Source: an uncultured Clostridia bacterium (lineage in GTDB: Bacteria > Bacillota > Clostridia > Saccharofermentanales > DTU023). Taken from it: a DNA stretch of 41,040 bases. The notes under the pieces were generated by a model. It ran no database searches, was not told the origin of the DNA, and worked only from the letters and a program-made list of their open reading frames with translations. Where the stretch lies: contig CAKZWV010000029.1 of assembly GCA_937922005.1 (NCBI GenBank), positions 1 to 41,040 of the forward strand, written 5' to 3'. Both the position numbers and the translations under genes were made by a program. The number at the start of each line of letters is the position of its first letter. Position 1 is the first letter of the stretch. Of this stretch, positions 1 through 6,713 are shown piece by piece.

Positions 1-54
1 CTTAGCTCTGCTGCTTTGATGGCTGTTGGAATCCTGTTCTTCAAAAAGCACTAA
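1..54 (+). CDS. C-terminal end of an LPXTG-type cell-wall-anchored protein (5' truncated by window edge)
   Basis: The first 17 codons read LSSAALMAVGILFFKKH and then stop. This is the hydrophobic segment plus positively charged tail that follows an LPXTG motif in sortase substrates. The DNA is nearly identical to 2809-2843, where the same tail follows a readable LPVTG motif, so the upstream gene is probably a paralogue of the protease at 196. The LPXTG motif itself lies outside the window, so the identity of the protein is inferred. Confidence 0.6.
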   Translation, partial: LSSAALMAVGILFFKKH

Positions 55-135
55 GTTGATCGAGAATCAATAAAGAAGGGCATGGAAAAGTAGTGGCGAT
101 ATACATAAATCAATTTACTTTTTCATGATTGCAAG

Positions 136-162
136 TACCCGGGCCAACGCTCGGGTATTTTT
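136..162 (+). terminator. Rho-independent terminator
   Basis: A 9-bp stem, TACCCGGGC / GCTCGGGTA (one G-U pair) with loop CAAC, is followed by TTTTT. It closes the transcript of the truncated surface-protein gene and sits 33 bp before the next start codon. Confidence 0.85.
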
Positions 163-195
163 GCATAAAAGAGTTACCAAGAAAGGAAAAAAGAA

Positions 196-2718
196 ATGCA
201 CAAAGAAATTTCAAAAGCCCTTGCCCTTATCATGGCAGGCCTATTAGCAGGACCTACCATGCTTGGCGGAGGATTGGGCCAGGTTCAGGCCCTAACAGGA
301 AAAGGCCCCGGAACACTAACTGGGAAGAGAAGTCCTATTAACAAGAACTATATTCCTAATACCCAGGAATGGCGTGAAAAAACCAATCAGAAAGAAGATA
401 AGAGATATGGTAAAGGATTCCGTCAAGGACCAACAAGCTACAATACCAACTATGAAGCCTTTGAGAGGGCTGGAATATTTGCTAGATTAGGGGAGGGAGA
501 GTTACCAGCTAAATTTGATTGGCGTGATGTCGCTGGGAAGCTTCCACCAGTTCGGAATCAGGGAGCGTCGGGATCCTGCTGGTCTTTTGCAACCTATGCG
601 TCAGGAGAAAGCAAGAACTTGCCGAAGATTCCTGATGATTATAGCGAGCAAAATCTGCGGAATACCCATCGCTTCAATTGGGGCCCGGATGATGGTGGAA
701 ATGCCTATATCTCGGCAGCTATGTTAGCAAACCGTCAGGGACCGGTCTTCGAAACAGATGACCCCTATCGGGAATTAGTTGGGGTTTCACCCATGATAGA
801 ATCAAAAAAGGACCTGAAACAAATGATGTTCTTGCCTGATATACGAAACCCTAATGATCTACAAGGTGAGTTGGATGTTGAAGTCATTGATATCCTAAAG
901 CGACAGATTCAGGCCAATGGAGCCATGTATACGACTCTTTGCGGCACGGAGGATCGCCCATTCTTTAACAAAGAGCATTGGGCTTTATACATTCCTTATG
1001 ATAATAAGGACGACCGTTATCAGCAAAATCATGCGGTGGCTATCGTTGGCTGGGACGACAACTTCAGCAAAGAAAATTTTGTGGAGGGTAACCAGCCTCC
1101 TACAGATGGGGCCTGGATTATACGGAACAGCTGGAGCTCTGGATGGGGTGATCACGGCTATTATTATGTTTCCTATTGGGACAGAAACGTAGGTCACCAG
1201 AATGCTTTCTATGAGTTAGAAGACTTAAGAGAAGGAAAATTATGGTCCTATGACGAGTTGGGCTGGGTTGGCTCCTATACTTTGGGTGATCTTGAAAAAG
1301 ATGGAGAAAAATGCGAGACAGGTTGGTTTGCTAATGTCTTTGGACCGGCAGAGGAAGACCTTGTACTGGATGAAATTGGCTTCTATGCTCCCTCCAATGA
1401 CGCTAACGTTGAGATTTCTGTGGATGTAGATGATAAAAAGGACGGGAAATTTACCAATATTCAAGAAATAGGTCAGGCAGACTATGAGTTTGCTGGCTAC
1501 TACCGGTATAAGTTCCCGGAGCCAGTTCGGGTTCGCAAAGGTGAATATTTCACACCTATTGTAAAGATTCATACTCCAGGATATCCGTATCCAATTGCCC
1601 TTGAATATCCAGCTTCTGGCTATAGTTCAAGGGCCGTAGCTTCAGAAGGAGAATCTTTCGTTTCGATGGATGGTAGGACATGGGAAGATCTGACGGGGAT
1701 TCCCGACGATGTTTGGGATGGAGGCGTATATTATTCCTACACTACGAAGAATTCTAATGTCTGCCTGAAAGCCTTTACAAAGAATATTCCAGTAACTGAA
1801 GCGGAGCTAATTCTTCAGCAAGATGAAGCGAAAGGCCTGTCAGAAGGAGAGTTCTTAGCTGGTAGCCCAATCAACTACCAGATTAATTTACTAAAAAGTG
1901 ATGGTCAGCCTGCTTCTTATGAAGCTGTTACAATGAGCTTGGTACATAAAGATGGAAGAGAAGTATCCGATTGGATAGACCAAGACTGTAAGACAAACTT
2001 TCAGGGACGTTGTATGGGAAGCTTTGTAGTTTCAAAACCAGGTGAATATCAAGTTATTGTAAAAAATGACTACAAGACACTTGCCACTAAGGATTTAGTG
2101 GCAAAGGATTCGAAGCTGGAGGTGAAGTTTGAACCAACCAGTACACCTTATTCTGTAGGCGAAACAATAATCTTGCGTGCCCAGCTTTTTTCGAATGGTA
2201 AGGCCAAACCCTATACGTCATTTGATGCTTATGTTAAAGATCCAGAAGGTAATGTCTTACAGGAAGGAAATCCATATCAAGTAACCACAAATTTTTCAGG
2301 AAATGCTCTCCTAAAGTTCAAGTCAGAAAAAATTGGTACTTACACCATTGAATGTACTCCCCATGGACAACAAGAGACCATTATAGGCACGGATACCGTA
2401 ATAGTTGGCGGAGAGAGTTCAATTATGATTTTTAAGCCCGAGTCAGGGTTTGAGATTGGGAAGAAGGCATATATCAGACTACAGGTCTTTAAAAAAGGAC
2501 AGCCTCATGGTTATGCCAAGATTACTGTTATGTTAAAAGACGGAAATGGTAAGACTCTACCTGAATGGGATTCTAAGGTAGTAAACACAAACTTTAATGG
2601 TCAGGCTTTAGTCCAATTTACCCCTCAGGAAGCTGGTGAGTATACCCTGACGATCTTAGGACCTGATGATTTTGATGAGGTACTAGCTAAGGAGACTTTC
2701 AAGGTTTTGGGACAGTAA
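196..2718 (+). CDS. Secreted papain-family (C1A) cysteine protease with lectin-like domain and three Ig-like repeats
   Basis: An 840-aa protein with a signal peptide (about residues 1-32). The protease domain covers about 105-335: FDWRD start, oxyanion Gln122 and Cys128 in QGASGSCWSF, His279 in NHAVAIVGW and Asn311 in IIRNSWSSGWG. A lectin-like beta domain follows (about 340-560), as in clostridial surface C1 proteases. Three repeats of about 85 aa come next (about 565-840), each ending in a pattern like GEYTLTILGP. It probably cleaves host or environmental proteins outside the cell. The start ATG has AAAGGA upstream. It normally should end in a sorting signal, but the frame stops at TAA 2716; an in-frame LPVTG tail remains downstream (see 2719-2859). 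The gene looks more AT-rich than the polyamine genes. Confidence 0.85.
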   Translation: MHKEISKALALIMAGLLAGPTMLGGGLGQVQALTGKGPGTLTGKRSPINKNYIPNTQEWREKTNQKEDKRYGKGFRQGPTSYNTNYEAFERAGIFARLGEGELPAKFDWRDVAGKLPPVRNQGASGSCWSFATYASGESKNLPKIPDDYSEQNLRNTHRFNWGPDDGGNAYISAAMLANRQGPVFETDDPYRELVGVSPMIESKKDLKQMMFLPDIRNPNDLQGELDVEVIDILKRQIQANGAMYTTLCGTEDRPFFNKEHWALYIPYDNKDDRYQQNHAVAIVGWDDNFSKENFVEGNQPPTDGAWIIRNSWSSGWGDHGYYYVSYWDRNVGHQNAFYELEDLREGKLWSYDELGWVGSYTLGDLEKDGEKCETGWFANVFGPAEEDLVLDEIGFYAPSNDANVEISVDVDDKKDGKFTNIQEIGQADYEFAGYYRYKFPEPVRVRKGEYFTPIVKIHTPGYPYPIALEYPASGYSSRAVASEGESFVSMDGRTWEDLTGIPDDVWDGGVYYSYTTKNSNVCLKAFTKNIPVTEAELILQQDEAKGLSEGEFLAGSPINYQINLLKSDGQPASYEAVTMSLVHKDGREVSDWIDQDCKTNFQGRCMGSFVVSKPGEYQVIVKNDYKTLATKDLVAKDSKLEVKFEPTSTPYSVGETIILRAQLFSNGKAKPYTSFDAYVKDPEGNVLQEGNPYQVTTNFSGNALLKFKSEKIGTYTIECTPHGQQETIIGTDTVIVGGESSIMIFKPESGFEIGKKAYIRLQVFKKGQPHGYAKITVMLKDGNGKTLPEWDSKVVNTNFNGQALVQFTPQEAGEYTLTILGPDDFDEVLAKETFKVLGQ

Positions 2719-2859
2719 AAAACAGTAAAGAAATGAATAGCCAACACATCCGCTCCTGCAAACACCCTGCCTGTAACCGGTGCTTCTGATTCCATATTCC
2801 CGTTCCTTAGCTCTGCTGCTTTGATGGCTGTGGGAATCTTGTTTAGTAAAAAAGACTAA
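2719..2859 (+). pseudogene. Detached LPVTG sorting signal, in frame with the upstream protease
   Basis: Reading on in the protease frame after its TAA gives KTVKK, a TGA at 2734, and then an open stretch containing PANTLPVTGASDS, a hydrophobic segment and the tail FSKKD before TAA 2857. This is a complete sortase signal. Two in-frame stops separate it from the enzyme, so the protein is probably released rather than wall-anchored, unless the stops are read through or are sequencing errors. The DNA closely matches positions 1-35. Confidence 0.7.
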
Positions 2860-2895
2860 GCTAGAGATTTTCCAATAGTTTTTGGGAAAAGTTGA

Positions 2896-2924
2896 CCAAG
2901 GAAAGCCTTGGGCCATCCTTTTAG
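2896..2924 (+). terminator. Possible weak terminator
   Basis: A CCAAGG / CCTTGG stem with loop AAAG is followed after GCCATCC by a short TTTT. It lies between the protease remnant and the next gene. The U-run is poor, so its function is uncertain. Confidence 0.35.
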
Positions 2925-2963
2925 TTGAAACGTTTGAACGACTATGTAGATAAGGAGGTAACT

Positions 2964-3749
2964 ATGAAATCCATAAGAAGACTACTCGTCATTATACCCT
3001 TGCTAGCTCTGTTCATCCTCGGAAGCCTGCCGGTTGTGGCAGCTGGTAAATATACGATGGAGGATTTGCAGACAATACGCAGTGAAGTGAAGAAAAGGTT
3101 TGACCTTAGAAAAGTGGAAAGTGGGGCCTTGGTAGGTCCTGCTGGGGTTCCTATCGGATACTATGGAATTTTGGAGGCTAATGCAGACGAAGCTGAGAGA
3201 TTCCTGGAAGAGACAATGGACTCTGCTTTAGAAAAGTTTAAGAACAGGCCCTACGAGATCGATGAATATGCGACTTGGGGTAAGAAGATACTTGATTACT
3301 TTATAGAGGGGCAAGCCATAAGCAGTGCGTCTGCTCGGGTTTATCAACCTCTCCCGGTATATCAAGTGAGTCTGCCCGGACCTGTTTATGTCCCATGGGG
3401 AATCCATTTCCTGGTTCCTGTTAATCCTTCCTTACGGGTTAATCCGTTGGCTTCGGTCGGATCGGCTTCGGGCAATAGCAGTAATCAGTTTTCACTCAGG
3501 GTTGTCTACTATGATGATATGGCGGGAAAGAGGCTTAGCAAGGAGGAAGCACGAATCTATATGCTGGATAAGAGCTTTATTGCTGAGCATATCTCAGCAG
3601 ATGCTGGGCTATTGGATAACGTGGATTCATTAGAAAAGGCAATCAAAGAATTTGTTGAGAGCCAGCTCCAAGGCCCTTACAAGGCTTATGATAACACCTA
3701 TCGTGATGCTGCTTATGAGCTTTTGGAAGACTATAAAAAGAATCCTTAA
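2964..3749 (+). CDS. Secreted protein of unknown function
   Basis: A 261-aa protein. I chose ATG 2964 because AAGGAGG lies 5 nt upstream; a TTG 39 bp earlier is possible but has no comparable site. The N-terminus is a signal peptide (MKSIRRLLVIIPLLALFILG, cleavage near VVAAG). The mature protein is mixed charged/aromatic, with a Pro/Tyr/Val-rich middle around residues 115-150 (QPLPVYQVSLPGPVYVPWG) and a helical acidic/basic C-terminus ending in DYKKNP. There is no membrane anchor and no sorting signal. I do not recognise a family. Its place next to a secreted protease suggests an extracellular role, but that is context only. Confidence 0.7.
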   Translation: MKSIRRLLVIIPLLALFILGSLPVVAAGKYTMEDLQTIRSEVKKRFDLRKVESGALVGPAGVPIGYYGILEANADEAERFLEETMDSALEKFKNRPYEIDEYATWGKKILDYFIEGQAISSASARVYQPLPVYQVSLPGPVYVPWGIHFLVPVNPSLRVNPLASVGSASGNSSNQFSLRVVYYDDMAGKRLSKEEARIYMLDKSFIAEHISADAGLLDNVDSLEKAIKEFVESQLQGPYKAYDNTYRDAAYELLEDYKKNP

Positions 3750-3762
3750 GGAAACGCACTGT

Positions 3763-3900
3763 GTGAACGAATTGGCTCGGAAGCCTATGCTGATCGATGT
3801 TGTAGGATCTGTGCTAGAAGCCTCGATGCTTCTACTTAGATGCTTCCATGACAAAAAGAATCCGCAGAAATTCTTAGAAGAACATTTTAGGAAAGCTTGA
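3763..3900 (+). CDS. Possible small protein, 45 aa
   Basis: A GTG-started frame with AAGGAA 9 nt upstream; the binding site overlaps the stop codon of the preceding gene, which would allow translational coupling. The peptide begins MNELARKPMLIDVVGSVLEA and ends FLEEHFRKA. It is amphipathic and alternates hydrophobic and charged residues as real proteins do. A strong terminator follows 22 bp after the stop. It contains HDKKNP, echoing DYKKNP at the end of the preceding protein, so it could instead be a frameshifted or duplicated tail of that gene. No family is recognised. Confidence 0.4.
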   Translation: MNELARKPMLIDVVGSVLEASMLLLRCFHDKKNPQKFLEEHFRKA

Positions 3901-3921
3901 TAGACAGGCTTTTCTAAGCGA

Positions 3922-3949
3922 AGCCCGAGAGAAATCTCGGGCTTTTTGT
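3922..3949 (+). terminator. Rho-independent terminator
   Basis: A perfect 9-bp stem, AGCCCGAGA / TCTCGGGCT with a GAAA tetraloop, is followed by TTTTGTT. It ends the 2964-3900 transcript. Confidence 0.92.
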
Positions 3950-4029
3950 TTATTTTGTTAACTTGGATTCTTTTCACTTAGGTTCATAAAAAATTGGAGC
4001 TAAATTTTGAGATATCATTTAAAAAAACA

Positions 4030-4062
4030 TGTGAGTATACCCTGACGAGCTTAAGACCTAAC
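4030..4062 (+). pseudogene. Relic of the Ig-like repeat of the cysteine protease gene
   Basis: The stretch beginning GTGAGTATACCCTGACGA matches 2636-2653 inside the protease gene exactly for 18 bases, and similarity continues through the following CTTA.GACCT. No open frame extends around it. It points to an earlier duplication of the protease gene or recombination in this region. The rest of 3950-4188 holds nothing I can identify. Confidence 0.55.
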
Positions 4063-4188
4063 GGTTGGAGGGGATGCTTGGCCTGGAGGAGAATAAGATA
4101 GAAGTGAAATCCAGAGGGATCAGCAAAATTTTAAAGGAAAAGGTGATGCCGGTAGGCTAGCAAGGTGAACTATTATTGGTCTGGACCA

Positions 4189-4217
4189 TTGAAAAGATAA
4201 GGGGGACCTGGTACAAT
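4189..4217 (+). promoter_or_regulatory. Sigma-A-type promoter of the first Tyr-rich gene
   Basis: TTGAAA (4189-4194), a 17-bp spacer and TACAAT (4212-4217) form a close match to the consensus. The start site would be near 4224, giving a leader of about 130 nt. Confidence 0.75.
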
Positions 4218-4260
4218 ATATACACATGGCAGATCTTCCAAGGCTTGCATAAATGGTGAG

Positions 4261-4335
4261 TTTTGGGAGGGGAGCGAGTAGCCCCAGGAGGGGCAAGCTC
4301 TCGAAGAGGGTGCTTATCGCATAGCCAGCCCTCGG
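4261..4335 (+). promoter_or_regulatory. Structured 5' leader
   Basis: The leader can fold into GCCCC / GGGGC around AGGA, flanked by CGAG / CTCG, and then a second hairpin GAGGG-TGC / GCA...CCCTC that ends just before the AAAGGAG ribosome binding site. Whether this regulates translation is not known. The other two Tyr-rich genes also have leader hairpins. Confidence 0.35.
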
Positions 4336-4354
4336 ATAAGGAAAGGAGACCCTT

Positions 4355-5119
4355 ATGCAGAAGAAAGTGACTTTTGCGCTGATTGCGCTATTGGTAGTGT
4401 TGGTGGCTCCCTTTACGGGGGTAGTGAAGGTTGCAGCGACAGCAGCGCCACAACAGCCTGTGACGGCGAATCCTGCGCCGGCTAATATTCCGGCACCGCC
4501 GACGGTAACCGCTGCTGATGCAGGATCGGCCCCTGCTCAGCAGCAACCTGTGTATTATGCGCAGCCTACTACGACCACTTATGATATCTATGTCTATGAG
4601 TATGGAACCAATATCTTCCTGGATCAGAGCCAGGTGACCTTGGGCCAGCCCAACTCCCTTGAGCAAGCTATTCAGGGCTACTTCAATAGTCGGCCCATGG
4701 CCCTGTTGAACTATCACGTCGTGAACTATGCTGAAAGAGGAATGACCCAATTTGGCGTGGGCGTTAGCGTCTATGTGTCAAAGGGCTTCCCCGCTGGCAG
4801 TGGCTATTATTCATACCTAGGAGCTGGCTACTATCCATATAGCTATTATTACCCATATAGCTACTATTCTTATTATTACCCGATCGACTACTACTATGAG
4901 CCCTATATTTATAGCCCTGTGTACACCGTTGATCCGGTTTATACCTATGTATATCCGAGCTATTACTATAACTATTCTTCTTATATCTATCCCTATTACT
5001 ACTATGGGGGGATTATTCCAGTAAGCAGCAAGTATTGTGTTTCTACTGTTGAGCTGGCTGATGGGTCGGAAGCTTCAGAGTGGAGACGTTGCTACGGAAC
5101 AGGCTATTACCTGTACTAA
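4355..5119 (+). CDS. Secreted tyrosine-rich protein, paralogue 1
   Basis: A 254-aa protein with a signal peptide (MQKKVTFALIALLVVLVAPF, cleavage near KVAATA), an Ala/Pro/Gln-rich linker (about 25-72) and a conserved core (about 75-150) with TYDIYVYE, a GTN..LD element, GYFNSRP and GVGVSVYVSKG. A tail of about 70 residues follows (about 148-216) in which roughly half the residues are Tyr (runs such as SYYYPYSYYSYYYP). It ends in a short segment with two Cys (KYCVST, WRRCYG) and YYLY. The core is shared with the protein at 5545. There is no anchor or sorting signal. AAAGGAG precedes the ATG. I recognise no family. Such Tyr density invites dityrosine crosslinking or matrix formation, but that is speculation. 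Confidence 0.8.
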   Translation: MQKKVTFALIALLVVLVAPFTGVVKVAATAAPQQPVTANPAPANIPAPPTVTAADAGSAPAQQQPVYYAQPTTTTYDIYVYEYGTNIFLDQSQVTLGQPNSLEQAIQGYFNSRPMALLNYHVVNYAERGMTQFGVGVSVYVSKGFPAGSGYYSYLGAGYYPYSYYYPYSYYSYYYPIDYYYEPYIYSPVYTVDPVYTYVYPSYYYNYSSYIYPYYYYGGIIPVSSKYCVSTVELADGSEASEWRRCYGTGYYLY

Positions 5120-5215
5120 GGAAGACGAAAGTAGACAAAAGTAGAACGCTGACATGAGAAAATAGACAACTAAGAACGGAAAGTAGAATATAGTTTCCAT
5201 ACCATTTTTATCGAC

Positions 5216-5243
5216 GGGACCGGCGAGAGCCGGCCCCTTTTTT
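5216..5243 (+). terminator. Rho-independent terminator
   Basis: GGGACCGGC / GCCGGCCCC with loop GAGA and one A-C mismatch is followed by six T. It ends the first Tyr-rich transcript. Confidence 0.88.
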
Positions 5244-5378
5244 GTGCTTTTGGCAAGGATGAAGAGGGAAATGTAGGGGCCCTGTAACCCTGGTGGAGAC
5301 GGGGGCCGACGTCAAGACGTGCACTTGCCCAGGCGTCGATGCGGGTGGGCTTTGAAGAGTGAAAAGAGGGCGGAAAAT

Positions 5379-5407
5379 TTGGAAAGTTAGGGAGTATTTG
5401 TTAAAAT
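5379..5407 (+). promoter_or_regulatory. Promoter of the second Tyr-rich gene, spacer contains GGGAGTATTTG
   Basis: TTGGAA (5379-5384), a 17-bp spacer and TAAAAT (5402-5407). The recurring word GGGAGTATTTG occupies 5390-5400, inside the spacer and against the -10 box. The start site would be near 5414. Confidence 0.55.
5390..5400 (+). repeat. GGGAGTATTTG word, copy 1
   Basis: Intergenic copy followed by TTAAA; the extended 16-mer is shared with the copy at 7376 on the other strand. Confidence 0.8.
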
Positions 5408-5423
5408 AGACTCAGGCTTTCAG

Positions 5424-5465
5424 TAGAAGCCCGGGGGTGAAAAGCTAGGAATCAACTAGCTTCTA
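5424..5465 (+). promoter_or_regulatory. Leader with two mutually exclusive hairpins
   Basis: TAGAAGC (5424-5430) can pair with GCTTCTA (5459-5465). AAGCTAG (5442-5448) can pair with CTAGCTT (5456-5462). The right arms overlap, so only one stem can form at a time. The segment AACTAGCTTCTA (5454-5465) recurs exactly in the leader of the third Tyr-rich gene (6666-6677). The rest of the 5244-5544 gap holds no gene that I can see. Confidence 0.4.
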
Positions 5466-5544
5466 GCCCGTAAAATATCTTTTGGACACCAGGCTGGCCT
5501 GTGATGTCACTGAATGTCCCACTTGATGAGAAAAGGAGAACAAC

Positions 5545-6291
5545 ATGAAACAGAAGAAGATGATGAGTGCCATTTTGGCTCTCGTACTGATGGCAATCAT
5601 GATGCCTTTGGCGATGAACCAGAAGGTGGCAGCAGACAATCCGGCTGATTCCGAACAACAGGGAAAAGTGGTGGCCGTTGGAGTGACCTATGATATCTAT
5701 GTCTATGAGCAGGGAACGAACCGCTATCTAGACCACCAATATCGGTCGATGGGCTATCCTCACAGCTATGCCCAGGCTGCTTATGGGTATTTTAATTCTC
5801 GGCCGAACAGCCTGAGAGAGTACAGCATGGTCAGCTATGAGCCTTGCGGTGGTGCTTATGGCCTCGGCGTAAAGATTTATTTGGGCAAAGGCCTCTATGA
5901 TTACTATCCTGGCTTCCCCTTCATGGGCCCGAATGAGAATATCCCTTCTTTCACGGAAGCGTCTCCCATGCCCCTGTCCCCCACCTATTATTATTGGGAT
6001 TACAGCTGGGGTTGGAATGATCCGGTCTACTCCTACAGCTATCCATTCGTAAATGGTTATATCTATGACTATGGTTATAATTACTATCCTTCTTATAACT
6101 ATGCCAGACCTTACATTTATACCCCGGATTCTTATCCCTATGCCCTCTATGACAGTGCTTATTATCCCACCTCTCAGCCCAGTTTGCGGGTCTCTGCCTC
6201 AGATGGCAACCTCTATCAGGTAACCCACTATGAGAATCTTTGGGGCGGCTCCATGACCAGCTGGAAGCTCATTGATCGGGCTTTGAACTAG
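5545..6291 (+). CDS. Secreted tyrosine-rich protein, paralogue 2
   Basis: A 248-aa protein with a signal peptide (MKQKKMMSAILALVLMAIMM, cleavage near KVAADN) and a short linker. The same core as the upstream protein follows (about 48-122), with TYDIYVYEQGTNRYLD, a QA.YGYFNSRP element and GLGVKIYLGKG. The tail (about 123-215) is rich in Tyr, Pro, Ser and Asn (YSYSYPFVNGYIYDYGYNYY). It ends in a short segment with VSASDGNLYQ and SWKLIDRALN, which aligns loosely with the C-terminus of paralogue 1 but lacks its Cys pair. AAAAGGAG lies upstream of the ATG. The two genes clearly arose by duplication and have diverged strongly. The function is unknown. Confidence 0.8.
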   Translation: MKQKKMMSAILALVLMAIMMPLAMNQKVAADNPADSEQQGKVVAVGVTYDIYVYEQGTNRYLDHQYRSMGYPHSYAQAAYGYFNSRPNSLREYSMVSYEPCGGAYGLGVKIYLGKGLYDYYPGFPFMGPNENIPSFTEASPMPLSPTYYYWDYSWGWNDPVYSYSYPFVNGYIYDYGYNYYPSYNYARPYIYTPDSYPYALYDSAYYPTSQPSLRVSASDGNLYQVTHYENLWGGSMTSWKLIDRALN

Positions 6292-6336
6292 TTAGCTATC
6301 AATCATAAGAAAACCATAATTTTTATTCTCCATACG

Positions 6337-6381
6337 CATCGAAAGGAGTGAGCTTACTGGCTCACCCAGCAACTTTCGATG
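6337..6381 (+). other. Long hairpin in the 3' region
   Basis: Outer stem CATCGAAAG (6337-6345) / CTTTCGATG (6373-6381) and inner stem GTGAGC / GCTCAC with loop TTACTG. The hairpin contains an SD-like AAAGGAG and directly precedes the terminator at 6386. It could be a stabilising 3' structure or part of a small RNA. Confidence 0.5.
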
Positions 6382-6385
6382 GAAA

Positions 6386-6418
6386 TAACCCGGATGAGTT
6401 AGCCGGGTTATTTTTTTT
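6386..6418 (+). terminator. Rho-independent terminator
   Basis: TAACCCGG / CCGGGTTA, an 8-bp perfect stem with a 9-nt loop, is followed by eight T. It ends the second Tyr-rich transcript. Confidence 0.92.
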
Positions 6419-6461
6419 GTCTGCGTGGGGCTGATGAATACGGGCAACAAGGCGAGGGACC

Positions 6462-6489
6462 GAGCCGACGAAGTGAGCCGACGAAGTGA
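6462..6489 (+). repeat. Short tandem repeat, 14-bp period
   Basis: GAGCCGACGAAGT occurs twice in tandem and begins a third time (GAGCTAAGG). It lies in the gap between two Tyr-rich genes. Apart from this and the promoter elements, 6419-6713 has no coding content I can support. Confidence 0.6.
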
Positions 6490-6652
6490 GCTAAGGGTCA
6501 AAAACTAAGAGGGCTGTCTAACGGTCAAGCGGACAAAGAGCCAAGCGGGGAGATTCGTGAAAATAAAACTACAAGAGATAACATAAGGTTAAAAAATGGT
6601 AAGAAAAGGGAGAAATGCAGGAATATTTGTAGGAGGGAAGGGGGGAACACTT

Positions 6653-6685
6653 TATAATGGGAAGGAACTAGCTTCTATGGAGCTA
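6653..6685 (+). promoter_or_regulatory. -10 box and leader hairpin of the third Tyr-rich gene
   Basis: A perfect TATAAT lies at 6653-6658; no good -35 box is seen at the usual distance. The leader hairpin TAGCT / AGCTA (6669-6685) overlaps AACTAGCTTCTA, the 12-mer shared with the second gene's leader. GGAATATTTG, a near-variant of the recurring word, lies about 25 bp upstream. Confidence 0.5.
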
Positions 6686-6713
6686 AATATGTTGAGAAAG
6701 GAAATTTAAAGCA

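Noticed and set aside
2925..2963. Earlier TTG start for the secreted protein at 2964
   Set aside because: ATG 2964 has AAGGAGG at ideal spacing and gives a normal signal peptide start; the TTG has no site.
4388..4750. Antisense frame in the first Tyr-rich gene
   Set aside because: Arg/His-rich shadow of the Tyr-rich gene without start signals.
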